From positions 1 to 64,000 of the forward strand of contig JAEZBX010000250.1 of NCBI GenBank assembly GCA_023412765.1: 64,000 nt of DNA. Reading direction: 5' to 3'. A model generated the notes under the pieces. That model saw nothing but the letters and a program-made list of their open reading frames with translations. It ran no database searches and had not been told where the DNA came from. Below are positions 23,892 to 33,062 of this stretch, piece by piece (position 1 is the first letter of the stretch; each line of letters starts with the position of its first letter). The DNA is from Bacteroidota bacterium (GTDB taxonomy: Bacteria > Bacteroidota > Bacteroidia > Cytophagales > Cyclobacteriaceae). The position numbers and the translations under genes are program-made.

Positions 23892-26426
23892 CTACTGACC
23901 AACCATAAAAACTGCGTTGGAAAAAATCATTTTTCCGCTTTCCCAAAAACTTCTGAACAACGGATTGTCAACCAGGTAAACAACCGTACCGCTACCTTTT
24001 ACCTCTACTCCGAAGACAAGGCTGTTGTCCATTCTTCTGTTTGCGTGCTGACCCGCAAAACCCTGAACAGGTTTCGCAGCCCCTTTTATAATGCCAACAT
24101 TCCATCCTTTATCAAGATATGCATAACGATTGTCCCGAGTCTTAAGAGTATAATACGTGTTGCTTATACCGAACGCCAATGGGTGAGAAGTATCCAGGGT
24201 TACCCTATAAATTGCCCCGGTAATTGTATTCGAAATTTCATTACGCTCCGTGTCCTCGTAGCGTCTCAGAATTTCTTTTTCTTTCAGCAGTTTTTCTTTT
24301 TTCTCCGCGTCAGCTTTGTTGGCTTCTGTTCCGTAAGCCTTCAGCGCATAGCCCTTCTTTTCGGCAAATACATTTAATCCGCTTCCGATTACTATCAACT
24401 TTCCACCAGCGCTTACCCATGAAGTCACACGGTTAAATTGTTCATCGTCGAATACTTTATAAGATCCTTCGGGTATGATCAGCAAATCGTAATTTTTCAA
24501 TTCGACCTCATTGAAATAGTCGGTACCGATTTGTGTGATGGGATATTTAATTTGCTCTTCAAAAAAATGCCAGATTTCCCCCGCAGAAAGTGAATTTGTC
24601 TCTTTGCCGAAAAGTACCGCCACTTTTGGAGGGTTAAGATATTTGACATCGGCTGCGCCTACGTCCTTGCCCTTGCTAACAAAACCGGTGGCTGAAGTGA
24701 AGATTTGCCGGCCATGCTTTCCCGCCAATCCTTTAACTTTCTCGTCAAAGTTTGTTATGCCTTCGTTATTCCTTCGCGTAATTATTATGGAGCCTGGTCG
24801 GAAATTCGTGGTGCCAATGGTAAAAGGTTTCTCTGCGGCCCTTACTTTAATCCCCTCATTCATTGCTTCTGCTACGAATGCGACATCTTTCATAGTCTCA
24901 TAATTGAAAATGTAAGCGTATGGCTTTTCGAGATTAGCCGAGGCTGCATGGGATGCTTGCTGAAACTCTCCTATGATATTGATCTTCTCCTGCACCGCGT
25001 AGGCATCCAAATTATACGAATAGATGATATTCCATGCAGTGATATCGTATGTCAGAGAATCAACCAGCTTCGATTGTGGTTCAAACACCGTCGTTATAAA
25101 TCGGGATTTAGGTTGAAAGATATTGATTACAAGATCTTCAGTAGTCAGACTGAAATTTCCGGTGGTTTGATTCTTAAAGTCAAAACCCCTTAACGATCTG
25201 GACGCAGCTGCCCGCCCGTAGCTGATAGAATGAAGGTCCATCCACTTCATAAGCTGCTTAATTTTATCAGCGTTATTGCCGGCCTTCACAACGTATGCCT
25301 TATACGTTGATAGTGGATTGGAGACGCTCTCCCGAAAATATTTCTCGAATTCCTCCACAACACGCGTTGCATTTACTGATGTGATTTCCACAGTCGACAA
25401 CCCTGAAGTATAGTGGTGCATCAGGCGATCCCGAAGTGTCAGGTCGTCGCCTTCTTTTGTCTTGATCCGGAGACCGCCAGCCCCGCCGCCGCCCTGTTCA
25501 TAGGTCATACCAACGGCACCGTTATACGTTGGGTAGGTATCACCATAGCTGGGATAGTACAGGTCAAAAATTTCCTTGGTAAAGTACAACCATCCTTGAT
25601 CATCAAAGTATTTTGCGTTGTTCTTCCCTATTATGGTTTGGAATTCACGCTGCCACGGAGTAATTACTTCGTGAAACGGTTCCGCGGCCGGTGCAAAATA
25701 GTATGGGCTATTGTAACCCTGTTCATGGAAATCGACATGGACATGAGGCATCCATTCGTGATAGATCTTAAGGCGTTGCCGCGTTTCCACTTGGGTTCCC
25801 CATGCCCAATCCCTATTAAGATCGAACAAATAATGATTGCTTCTTCCCCCCGGCCACGGCTCGTGGTGTTCTTTGGCGTCTATATCGCGGTTAGCCGGTT
25901 GGTTCAAATATTGGTTGTAAAAATTTACGTACCTGTCGCGGCCGTCGGGATTAATGCATGGATCAATGACTACGACAGTATTTTTCAACCACTCCTGCGA
26001 TTTTGTATTCGATGGGTCGACCAAAGAATACAACGTTAGCATTGATGCTTCAGTCGAGCTGGCTTCATTCCCATGTACATTATAGCTTAACCAAACAATT
26101 GCCTTTTTCTCAGCGCTGGGTGACCCATCCATCAAACCGGTTCTTTTCAGATTATCAGTGCGAATTTTTTCCAATTGGCTAAAATTATCCTGCGAGGTAA
26201 GCACTGCATAGATTAGAGGACGATGTTCGTATGTCTCACCATATTGTTTAACCTCTACGTTGGACATTACCGCGTCCACATGTTTGAAATAGTCTAGCAT
26301 GCGATGATGCGGTGTAAATCGTTCACCAAGTTGGTACCCAAGAAATTCTTCCGGAGAAAGAAGCTTTTGCCCCCGCACAACCCAGCAACAAGCAATAGTA
26401 AGAAATAGCGTTAGCCGTATCTTCAT
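23892..26426 (-). CDS. M14 family zinc carboxypeptidase, secreted
   Basis: 844 residues from the ATG at 26426, with a signal peptide (MKIRLTLFLTIACCWVVRG). The peptidase domain has the zinc pair His118-Gly-Asn-Glu121, a probable third ligand His234 (Val-Asp-Phe-His), substrate-site Asn-Pro-Asp-Gly-Arg near 159-163, and a catalytic Glu in Gly-Met-Thr-Tyr-Glu-Gln near 320. The C-terminal third resembles a class I glutamine-amidotransferase-like flavodoxin fold (Asp-Leu-Leu-Ile-Ile-Pro-Glu-Gly-Ser) as in other long Bacteroidota M14 enzymes. It should trim peptides outside the cytoplasm. It stands alone. Confidence 0.88.
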   Translation of the reverse strand: MKIRLTLFLTIACCWVVRGQKLLSPEEFLGYQLGERFTPHHRMLDYFKHVDAVMSNVEVKQYGETYEHRPLIYAVLTSQDNFSQLEKIRTDNLKRTGLMDGSPSAEKKAIVWLSYNVHGNEASSTEASMLTLYSLVDPSNTKSQEWLKNTVVVIDPCINPDGRDRYVNFYNQYLNQPANRDIDAKEHHEPWPGGRSNHYLFDLNRDWAWGTQVETRQRLKIYHEWMPHVHVDFHEQGYNSPYYFAPAAEPFHEVITPWQREFQTIIGKNNAKYFDDQGWLYFTKEIFDLYYPSYGDTYPTYNGAVGMTYEQGGGGAGGLRIKTKEGDDLTLRDRLMHHYTSGLSTVEITSVNATRVVEEFEKYFRESVSNPLSTYKAYVVKAGNNADKIKQLMKWMDLHSISYGRAAASRSLRGFDFKNQTTGNFSLTTEDLVINIFQPKSRFITTVFEPQSKLVDSLTYDITAWNIIYSYNLDAYAVQEKINIIGEFQQASHAASANLEKPYAYIFNYETMKDVAFVAEAMNEGIKVRAAEKPFTIGTTNFRPGSIIITRRNNEGITNFDEKVKGLAGKHGRQIFTSATGFVSKGKDVGAADVKYLNPPKVAVLFGKETNSLSAGEIWHFFEEQIKYPITQIGTDYFNEVELKNYDLLIIPEGSYKVFDDEQFNRVTSWVSAGGKLIVIGSGLNVFAEKKGYALKAYGTEANKADAEKKEKLLKEKEILRRYEDTERNEISNTITGAIYRVTLDTSHPLAFGISNTYYTLKTRDNRYAYLDKGWNVGIIKGAAKPVQGFAGQHANRRMDNSLVFGVEVKGSGTVVYLVDNPLFRSFWESGKMIFSNAVFMVGQ

Positions 26427-26560
26427 GGTAGTGAGCTGCAAGTTATTTTATTGTCGCATCAGAACTTTACAAGTTAAGAAAGAGATTCATCCGTTGGCAA
26501 AAAATTGGATCGTTGATTTAAATAACATAGATTTAATAAATCCAACCAAACCTTTAAACT

Positions 26561-27040
26561 ATGAATCCAACTTTTGCTGGCTTTTGGCTCCGCTTTGTAG
26601 CCTATTTAATTGATTCGGTACTTATCTATGCCCTTCAATCTTTCATCTTCGTCCCTGTTTTTTCACTGATGGGAATTTCATTCGCATCGAGAGCCCAGGA
26701 TTTCGAAAATATGTCCGACGCTGAGGCTATGGGCGTAATGGGTGCTTTTGCTGCATTCTCCGGCGCGGCTCTGCTGTTGAGTACCGTTATTGCAGTCTTA
26801 TATGGAGCCCTAATGGAATCATCGAAGTATCAGGCAACTGTCGGGAAATTGGCCTTGGGTTTGAAAGTGACTGATATGGACGGCAAAAATCTAGATTTGG
26901 CCAAAGCCCTGGTACGAAATCTTTGTAAGATCCTCTCAGGAATGATTATGGGTCTGGGATATATTATTGCTGCCTTTACTGAAAAGAAACAGGGACTCCA
27001 CGACATTATAGCAAGCACTTTAGTGGTTAAGAAGCAATAG
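26561..27040 (+). CDS. RDD family membrane protein
   Basis: 159 residues. Residues 5-20 read Ala-Gly-Phe-Trp-Leu-Arg-Phe-Val-Ala-Tyr-Leu-Ile-Asp-Ser, giving the Arg and first Asp of the RDD pattern, followed by a second conserved region (Gly-Lys-Leu-Ala-Leu-Gly-Leu-Lys-Val-Thr-Asp) that closes with Asp. There are three membrane helices. RDD proteins are poorly characterised; some are ion antiporters. It is a single gene converging on the TPR protein. Confidence 0.82.
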   Translation: MNPTFAGFWLRFVAYLIDSVLIYALQSFIFVPVFSLMGISFASRAQDFENMSDAEAMGVMGAFAAFSGAALLLSTVIAVLYGALMESSKYQATVGKLALGLKVTDMDGKNLDLAKALVRNLCKILSGMIMGLGYIIAAFTEKKQGLHDIIASTLVVKKQ

Positions 27041-27070
27041 TAAGATTAGCCCGGTCAGGCTACTATTTGC
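27034..27070. terminator. Inverted repeat between convergent RDD and TPR genes
   Basis: GCAATAGTA (27034-27042) and TACTATTTGC (27061-27070) pair with a one-base bulge, with an inner AGCC/GGCT. The arms contain the stop codons of both convergent genes. A bidirectional terminator is plausible, although the T-run is short. Confidence 0.4.
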
Positions 27071-28169
27071 AATTCTTCTTTATTTCGGCGCGGGCCTCAG
27101 CAGAGCCCAGTTCCTCCGCTTTTCTGAAATCGAGGCACGCGTCGTACTTATTGTTCATGGTTACCTTGACCAAGGCGCGTTGATAGTAGGTTTCGGGGTC
27201 GGAGGGGTATAATTCAATTGATATAGTGTAATCCTCAACTGCGCCTGCATAATCTTCTTTTTCGGTTTTACTGAGAGCCCGATTGTCAAAATAGACTGGA
27301 TTGGTTGCATCCAGTTCGATGGCCTTCGTGTAGTCGGCGATAGCTCCGTCGTGATCGTCCAGATTATATTTAGTTACACCGCGAAGGTTGTACGTTTCGG
27401 CTTCTTGTGGGTTAAGCTCGATAGCTTTGTCATAGTCTTCCAGCGCTGCTTTGAAATCCTCTTTGGCACCTTTCGCCAGGGCGCGGTTCTCATAGACCTG
27501 TGCGTCCTTTGGATTTAGTTTAATGGCCTCGTTGTAATCAGCAATCGCCTGATCAAGATTTCCTACATTATATTGAGCTACACCACGAAAATTATAGAGG
27601 CTAGGGTCCTTGGTTTCAAGACTAAGTGCTTTGGTGTAATCATCTATGGCACTTACAAATTCACCCAACTCAGCCTTAGTTACACCGCGATTGAAATATT
27701 TATCGGCATCAGGCGGTCCCAGTTCCAATGCCTTGGAAAAATCAAAATAGGCACCTTGCAGGTCATCAAGGTTATATTTGGCGAGACCACGGTTGGTATA
27801 TGCTACGACAAATTGTGGATTGAATTTGGTTGCCTTGTTAAAGTCAAGAATTGCAGCTTCCTCATCACCCAGCGCCATCTTTGCTTCTCCTCGATTATTC
27901 CATGGGTCTGCAAATGTCGAATCGATCTCAATTGCAATATTGAAATCACCGATAGCACCGTAAAAATCTTCCATACCCATGCGCGCCAGCCCGCGTAGGT
28001 TATAGGCTTGCTTGTCTCGAGGTGAAGAATCGATGATTTTCTTCAGGTCCGCATTCGCACCACTATAATCTTTTGCATCAATCTTAGATTTTGCCGCATT
28101 AAGAGGATTGTCCTGGGCTTGTAGTACACCAAGTGAGAGGAACAAAAAAATAAAGGAGAAAGTCTTCAT
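27063..28169 (-). CDS. Secreted tetratricopeptide repeat protein
   Basis: 368 residues: a signal peptide (MKTFSFIFLFLSLGVLQA) and then about ten TPR units of 34 residues to the C-terminus. The repeated consensus is Ala-x-x-Tyr-Asn-x-Arg-Gly-x-Ala-Lys-x-x-Leu-x-Asp/Glu-x-x-x-Ala-Ile-x-Asp-Tyr-x-Lys-Ala-Ile-Glu-Leu. The 102-base period is also visible in the DNA. TPR arrays bind other proteins; the partner is unknown. Given the signal, it acts in the periplasm or at the surface. It is a single gene, convergent with the RDD protein. Confidence 0.9.
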   Translation of the reverse strand: MKTFSFIFLFLSLGVLQAQDNPLNAAKSKIDAKDYSGANADLKKIIDSSPRDKQAYNLRGLARMGMEDFYGAIGDFNIAIEIDSTFADPWNNRGEAKMALGDEEAAILDFNKATKFNPQFVVAYTNRGLAKYNLDDLQGAYFDFSKALELGPPDADKYFNRGVTKAELGEFVSAIDDYTKALSLETKDPSLYNFRGVAQYNVGNLDQAIADYNEAIKLNPKDAQVYENRALAKGAKEDFKAALEDYDKAIELNPQEAETYNLRGVTKYNLDDHDGAIADYTKAIELDATNPVYFDNRALSKTEKEDYAGAVEDYTISIELYPSDPETYYQRALVKVTMNNKYDACLDFRKAEELGSAEARAEIKKNCK

Positions 28170-28352
28170 CTCTAAAAATCTTCAGTAAAGTTATAAATAA
28201 TTTGGGCGAGCTCAATCAACGTATTTGTTTACTCGTCGAGCAGTATGTCCGAATGATCGGGCTGGCACACCATTAAAGCTACTTACTGCCCGCTTAGAAA
28301 AATTTGTTCAACGCGATTTAAAAACCATTTATCTTAAAGGGTCATTTATCCT

Positions 28353-29459
28353 ATGAAAAAGATATTCGTTGCCAGTTTCTTCCTTCTAAGCCTGATACAT
28401 GCTTGTGGTCAGGAAAGACCTCTCGACATGAAGATGGACTTTGAAGACTACGATCCGCCTTCCTCACTCGTTGTGCCGGAGCATCGGGTTAAACGCGCCA
28501 AGTTTCCATTCATCGACGTACACAATCATCAATTCTCTATGTCATCTCAAAACCTGGAGGGGCTGATTACGGAGATGGACAAGATGAATATGGCAGTCAT
28601 GGTGAACCTGAGCGGTCGTGGAAGAGGAAGTAGTGATCACCTTGAAAATTCTTTGGAGAGTGTGAAAAAATCTTTTCCCAAAAGATTCATCATTTTTACT
28701 AACGTCGACTTTGGCGGTATCGACGATCCTGAATGGCAATCACGAATGGTCAAACAACTTGAAGACGATGTAAAGAAAGGCGCCAACGGCTTAAAGATCT
28801 ATAAGAGCCTGGGTATGTTCAACAAAGACAAGAATGGAAATCGGATTCGCATTGACGATCCGCGAATAGATCCCATCTGGGCTAAATGCGGCGAACTCGG
28901 CATTCCTGTTTTAATACACGCGGCAGACCCTAAACAATTCTGGCAGCCCATTGATAAAAACAATGAACGATGGTTGGAACTAAAGACTCACCCAGGCCGG
29001 CGACACGATACTGATCCGGTGTCCTGGGAAACCATCATTGCTGAGCAGCATAACATTTTTAAGAAGCATCCAAAAACGAAATTTATCAATGCTCATCTTG
29101 GCTGGTATGGGAGTGACTTAAAAAAACTTGGTGAACTGATGGACAAGTATCCAAACATGTATACAGAGATAGGTGCTGTCATTGCCGAATTAGGACGCCA
29201 GCCGAGAGCAGCGCGAGAGTTTTTTACAAAATACCAGGACCGTGTTATGTTTGGAAAAGACTCATGGGTGCCCGACGAATATGAAACCTATTTTCGCGTT
29301 CTGGAAACCGCAGACGAGTATTTCCCATACCATAAGCGTTACCATGCCTTCTGGCGAATGTATGGGATGGATTTGCCCGATGAAATCCTTAAGAAAGTTT
29401 ACTACAAAAACGCGTTGAAGGTAATCCCTAACATAGACGCGAGTCTGTTTCCCAAATAG
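28353..29459 (+). CDS. Amidohydrolase-family (metal-dependent hydrolase) lipoprotein
   Basis: 368 residues. The N-terminus (MKKIFVASFFLLSLIHAC) is a lipoprotein signal with the Cys at 18. The barrel motifs of amidohydrolase-2 proteins follow: Ile-Asp-Val-His-Asn-His near 55-60, Gly-Leu-Lys-Ile-Tyr-Lys near 146-151, Pro-Val-Leu-Ile-His-Ala-Ala near 188, Phe-Ile-Asn-Ala-His-Leu-Gly near 245, and Met-Phe-Gly-Lys-Asp-Ser near 307 where many relatives have Gly-Thr-Asp. The substrate is unknown. Export to the periplasm is unusual for the family but frequent in Bacteroidota. Single gene. Confidence 0.82.
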   Translation: MKKIFVASFFLLSLIHACGQERPLDMKMDFEDYDPPSSLVVPEHRVKRAKFPFIDVHNHQFSMSSQNLEGLITEMDKMNMAVMVNLSGRGRGSSDHLENSLESVKKSFPKRFIIFTNVDFGGIDDPEWQSRMVKQLEDDVKKGANGLKIYKSLGMFNKDKNGNRIRIDDPRIDPIWAKCGELGIPVLIHAADPKQFWQPIDKNNERWLELKTHPGRRHDTDPVSWETIIAEQHNIFKKHPKTKFINAHLGWYGSDLKKLGELMDKYPNMYTEIGAVIAELGRQPRAAREFFTKYQDRVMFGKDSWVPDEYETYFRVLETADEYFPYHKRYHAFWRMYGMDLPDEILKKVYYKNALKVIPNIDASLFPK

Positions 29460-29462
29460 TAC

Positions 29463-30191
29463 TTATTCGGTGGATGTAGTACCTGGTTTCATTCCACCAA
29501 TCCTGAAGCCTATACCCGTGGAAACGTAGAATGGACGGTATTCGTAATACGTCTTGCTTACAGGTATCGAAAATCCACTTTGGAAAGTAAAGAACATCCG
29601 ATTCTTTGCAAGGTTGACCCTTCCCACAACTGCAGGTTCAAGAAATATTTTTGGATCGTCGTCGGCAATATAAGGTGATACCGATTGATCACTCGAAAAC
29701 TCTTTAAAATCAACCAATGATATCCGTGGAACGAATGATACATTCATCACCTTCTTATTGAGACCGAAGGCAGGCTGTATAAAAAAACGCTCAAACCTTC
29801 CAGTCGCCATTATCTCGTCGCCATTCGAGTAATCGAAAAAGTCATAGTCATCATAACTTGATCCTTCACCCTTACCATATCCGGCAAAAATCTCATAGCA
29901 CCATTTTCCTTCGTTCTCATAATACCCAATCCCGCCTTCAAAAAATTTATGGCGATGATAATCGTCTATATCATCTGGGTCAGGACTTTTGTTATCAGCG
30001 TATGAGAAATTCCCCATCAGACCAATATGATTTGTTACTGAAATAGCCCCTTGCGCGTCTATGCCATTACCAAATTGTATTGATCCCTGAAATTCACCAG
30101 CTTGTGTAAACATCGGGGAGTTTCTGGCATTCGGTACGTATACCGGTGCGCAAGCGGAAACGACCAGCGCGATGAGAATGAACCTTTTCAT
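29463..30191 (-). CDS. Outer-membrane beta-barrel-like lipoprotein
   Basis: 242 residues from the ATG at 30191. Its signal (MKRFILIALVVSAC) has the lipobox Cys at 14 followed by Ala-Pro-Val-Tyr-Val-Pro-Asn. The mature part alternates short amphipathic beta strands with aromatic girdle residues and polar loops rich in Asp and Tyr (for example Gly-Ile-Gly-Tyr-Tyr and Ile-Phe-Ala-Gly-Tyr-Gly-Lys-Gly), ending in Ser-Thr-Gly-Ile-Gly-Phe-Arg-Ile-Gly-Gly. This suits a small barrel, but no family is identified. It is divergent from the nitroreductase, with 43 bases between the starts, and converges on the amidohydrolase. Confidence 0.65.
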   Translation of the reverse strand: MKRFILIALVVSACAPVYVPNARNSPMFTQAGEFQGSIQFGNGIDAQGAISVTNHIGLMGNFSYADNKSPDPDDIDDYHRHKFFEGGIGYYENEGKWCYEIFAGYGKGEGSSYDDYDFFDYSNGDEIMATGRFERFFIQPAFGLNKKVMNVSFVPRISLVDFKEFSSDQSVSPYIADDDPKIFLEPAVVGRVNLAKNRMFFTFQSGFSIPVSKTYYEYRPFYVSTGIGFRIGGMKPGTTSTE

Positions 30192-30234
30192 AATCAAAAA
30201 ATGATAGTTTCAGACAAACAAAACCAAAGATAAA

Positions 30235-30825
30235 ATGAATTTTAATCCGGAAAGTCTTAACGAGGTAATCGCCAGCAGAAGGTCAATATACCAGCAACAA
30301 TACAGTGGGGAACAGGTCGACGACGCTATTGTTCATCAGATCCTAAAAAATGCCAATTGGGCGCCAACTCATAAACTTACTGAACCGTGGAGATTTATTG
30401 TATTTAGCGGAAAAGGCCTGGCGAAATTGGCTCAAATTCAAGGGGAAATTTATACGAAGGTTACAAAGGCAGACAATACATTTAAAGAAGACCGTTATCA
30501 GAATCTGATAACCAAACCCATGCAGTCTTCTCACATTATTTCAATCGGGATGAAACGCGATCCTAAAAAATCAGTACCCGAAATTGAAGAAGTTGGTGCA
30601 GTGTTTTGCGCTGTTCAGAATATGTATTTAACCGCCGCAGCGTATGGCGTAGGGGCATATCTAAGCACAGGTGGCATAACGTATTTTGAGGAAGCAAAAG
30701 AATTTTTTGGTTTAGAAAAGGACGACAAACTCATTGGGTTCTTCCACCTCGGCATGCCAAGAATTGACAATCCAAAAGGGAATAGAAAACCCGTTGAATC
30801 AAAAGTCACATGGGTTACCGATTAG
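30235..30825 (+). CDS. Nitroreductase family protein
   Basis: 196 residues, FMN-binding nitroreductase fold. The N-terminal Ile-Ala-Ser-Arg-Arg-Ser near 12-17 is the FMN phosphate contact region, followed by Asn-Ala-Asn-Trp-Ala-Pro-Thr-His near 40, Gly-Ala-Val-Phe-Cys-Ala-Val-Gln-Asn-Met near 122, Ala-Tyr-Gly-Val-Gly-Ala-Tyr near 140, and Gly-Phe-Phe-His-Leu-Gly near 167. Such enzymes reduce nitroaromatics, quinones or enones with NAD(P)H; the natural substrate is unknown. It converges on the methyltransferase, with one base between stops. Confidence 0.88.
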   Translation: MNFNPESLNEVIASRRSIYQQQYSGEQVDDAIVHQILKNANWAPTHKLTEPWRFIVFSGKGLAKLAQIQGEIYTKVTKADNTFKEDRYQNLITKPMQSSHIISIGMKRDPKKSVPEIEEVGAVFCAVQNMYLTAAAYGVGAYLSTGGITYFEEAKEFFGLEKDDKLIGFFHLGMPRIDNPKGNRKPVESKVTWVTD

Positions 30826-30826
30826 G

Positions 30827-31549
30827 CTACACGCAGCCGATCATGTATACCATACCTCTGTTAAATTCTTCTTTTATAACTTTGATTCCATTAATGGCGA
30901 AATGATCGGCGATCATATTTGGCGACAACCGTAGCTTGGGATAGGAACTTATTGATTTAATCCATTCCCCACCCGTCTTTTCGTACAAAAGATCGTGAAC
31001 CATGACATAATCTGGAAAGTATTCCAGGAAACATGTAAGTATTCTGCTGTCATCACTTCGAACAGCGATAAATCTATCTTCTGCTTTGAGCTCAGTTGTC
31101 AGGTCGCGAAATGAAACAACCACTTTTCCTCCAGGAATAAGATGATCAGAAATTGATTTTACAAATGATGCAACATCAGCAAGACTTTCCAGATGCGTTA
31201 GGGTATCGCCCATGCAGACGATAAGCTCCGCTTTTTCTGAGGCTTCATTCAAAAAGTGAAGTATATCGTTTTCCACTGTTTGAACCTTAAGATTGGATAC
31301 CCTGGCTTCGAGTTCTGCGAGAAGGGGCCGGTTGAAGTCAACGGCGTGGACTGTGAAGCCTGCTTTTGCCAATGCAATACTTTGCGGACCATGTGCGCAT
31401 CCGAGATCGAAGGCAATCCCATTGACGCGCGGGGCTATGTGATTATCGCTAAAAAAGCGACTGTTCATTCGCAACAATTCGTTGAAATCACCAGCCATCC
31501 ACGAATAGATGTTGCCCAGGTGGTTTTGGTAATGATCTTTGACATTCAT
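30827..31549 (-). CDS. Class I SAM-dependent methyltransferase
   Basis: 240 residues from the ATG at 31549; the longer frame begins with TTG. Motif I is Ala-Phe-Asp-Leu-Gly-Cys-Ala-His-Gly-Pro near 48-57, followed by an acidic ribose contact in Val-Asp-Phe-Asn near 72, and motif Leu-Ile-Val-Cys-Met-Gly-Asp-Thr near 113. The substrate is unknown: the C-terminus looks like small-molecule methyltransferases, with no RNA-binding domain. Single gene. Confidence 0.82.
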   Translation of the reverse strand: MNVKDHYQNHLGNIYSWMAGDFNELLRMNSRFFSDNHIAPRVNGIAFDLGCAHGPQSIALAKAGFTVHAVDFNRPLLAELEARVSNLKVQTVENDILHFLNEASEKAELIVCMGDTLTHLESLADVASFVKSISDHLIPGGKVVVSFRDLTTELKAEDRFIAVRSDDSRILTCFLEYFPDYVMVHDLLYEKTGGEWIKSISSYPKLRLSPNMIADHFAINGIKVIKEEFNRGMVYMIGCV

Positions 31550-31694
31550 GCGACTGGCTTTCAATTCGGGCTATTGTCGTATTGAAGTTATATTACGCTA
31601 TTCAACTGTAATGGATGCCATACGTCCCGCGAATCTACAATTGCATCCGATTTCTGGCATCGTTTTTCGTAACTTAGACGCATAAACATCCTGT

Positions 31695-32234
31695 ATGAAA
31701 AAACTTACATTCCTAATGCTGGCCGTAGTCTTATCGCTCGCGGCGCACGCGCAGGTCACGGGTAAAATGTTCCCTGATATGGAGGCTGAAACCGTCGAAG
31801 ACAAAAAGATTATGCTTCCACAAAGCACCAAAGGAAAATATACGCTCCTAGGATTAGCGTATTCAAAAAAATCCGAAGATGAATTGAATTCATGGTTTCA
31901 ACCTGTTTTCGAAAAATTTATACAAAAAACAACAGGTCTTCTGGCTGGATTTTCCTACGACGTAAACGTATACTTTGTCCCGATGTTCACCGGAATTAAC
32001 GCTGCGGCTACTGGTACGGCGAAAAGGAAAGCGATTAAGAATATAGATCCACAACTATTGCCTTACGTCTTGTTTTATAAAGGTGAATTAAAGACCTATA
32101 AAGAATCGCTGGAATTTGATAAGAAAGATGTTCCCTATTTTTTTGTGCTCGATCCAAATGGGAAAATAGTATTCGCGACAATGGGAAAATATACGGATGC
32201 GAAGATGGCAGAAGTCGAAGAAGTAATTGAATAA
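31695..32234 (+). CDS. Thioredoxin-fold secreted protein without cysteines
   Basis: 179 residues with a signal peptide (MKKLTFLMLAVVLSLAAHA). The mature part has the order of a redoxin fold: Gly-Lys-Met-Phe-Pro-Asp-Met, Lys-Tyr-Thr-Leu-Leu-Gly-Leu-Ala-Tyr-Ser near 46-55 where the active site would lie, and Pro-Tyr-Phe-Phe-Val-Leu-Asp-Pro-Asn-Gly-Lys-Ile near 148-159 as in AhpC/TlpA proteins. There is no Cys in the protein, so it cannot do thiol-disulfide exchange; a binding or scaffold role is more likely. The fold call is by pattern and tentative. Confidence 0.6.
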   Translation: MKKLTFLMLAVVLSLAAHAQVTGKMFPDMEAETVEDKKIMLPQSTKGKYTLLGLAYSKKSEDELNSWFQPVFEKFIQKTTGLLAGFSYDVNVYFVPMFTGINAAATGTAKRKAIKNIDPQLLPYVLFYKGELKTYKESLEFDKKDVPYFFVLDPNGKIVFATMGKYTDAKMAEVEEVIE

Positions 32235-32290
32235 TTAGCCGATGGGATCGTGGCGATTATGTTATAAATTCGAATCGTCAAATTCCCGTA

Positions 32291-32977
32291 ATGAATACTT
32301 TCGTCATTCTTGCGTTAGCTCTTGCGCCAACTACGGCAGTAATGTTGTATATCTACCTTCGCGACAGGCATGAGCCTGAACCGCTGGGTCTGCTCGTCAT
32401 CAGTTTCTTGTATGGTGGCGTGAGCACCATGCTTACCTTATTAATAAGCTTTCCAGTAAATGCATTAATCCTCACAAAAGCGAACGACGTCGTTCATCAA
32501 TTTGTCAACGCCTTTTTTAAAGTTGCCCTTATCGAAGAATTCAGCAAGTTCTTTTTCGTCAGGTTCGTTCTATTCTACAATAAGAATTTCAATGAGCCCT
32601 ACGATGGAATAGTATACGCCGTTATGGTTGGGATGGGTTTTGCAACGCTTGAGAATGTGATCTATGTATATCAATATGGGTTTACTGCCGGGATCATGCG
32701 AATGTTTACGGCTGTTCCAGCGCACGCCACGTTTGCCATCATCATGGGCTACTTTCTAGGTAAGGCAAAATTTACACACAGGAAAATACTATACTTTACG
32801 ATTGTATCGCTTTTAACAGCTACGGCATTCCACGGCGCATACGACTATTTTCTTTTTATTTCCTATATACCTGGGCTATGGGTCGGCGCTGGAGTATCTC
32901 TGATTATCATTCTGGTGTTATCCCGCAAAGCAATTCGCCTTCACGATCAATCCTCTCCATTTATTGCCGACGAATGA
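32291..32977 (+). CDS. PrsW family intramembrane metalloprotease
   Basis: 228 residues with about seven membrane helices. The family motifs are all present: Ile-Glu-Glu-Phe-Ser-Lys (the Glu-Glu-x-x-x-Lys site) near 84, Phe-Ala-Thr-Leu-Glu-Asn near 117-122, Val-Pro-Ala-His-Ala-Thr-Phe near 143 and a late Ala-Phe-His-Gly-Ala-Tyr-Asp near 181. In Bacillus PrsW cleaves an anti-sigma factor in the membrane; no sigma/anti-sigma pair is adjacent here. It is 57 bases after the cysteine-less thioredoxin-like gene and may be separate. Confidence 0.88.
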   Translation: MNTFVILALALAPTTAVMLYIYLRDRHEPEPLGLLVISFLYGGVSTMLTLLISFPVNALILTKANDVVHQFVNAFFKVALIEEFSKFFFVRFVLFYNKNFNEPYDGIVYAVMVGMGFATLENVIYVYQYGFTAGIMRMFTAVPAHATFAIIMGYFLGKAKFTHRKILYFTIVSLLTATAFHGAYDYFLFISYIPGLWVGAGVSLIIILVLSRKAIRLHDQSSPFIADE

Positions 32978-33062
32978 CTTGCCGCGTGTAAATCATTGAC
33001 AGGTCAGTCCAAAGTTTGGAGAAGTTTCGTTTTTGCGTAAATTACTTCATATCCCTAAACCT

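Noticed and set aside
25413..26039. 208-codon frame antisense to the M14 peptidase
   Set aside because: The M14 gene carries intact zinc motifs across the same bases; the antisense product shows no recognisable fold.
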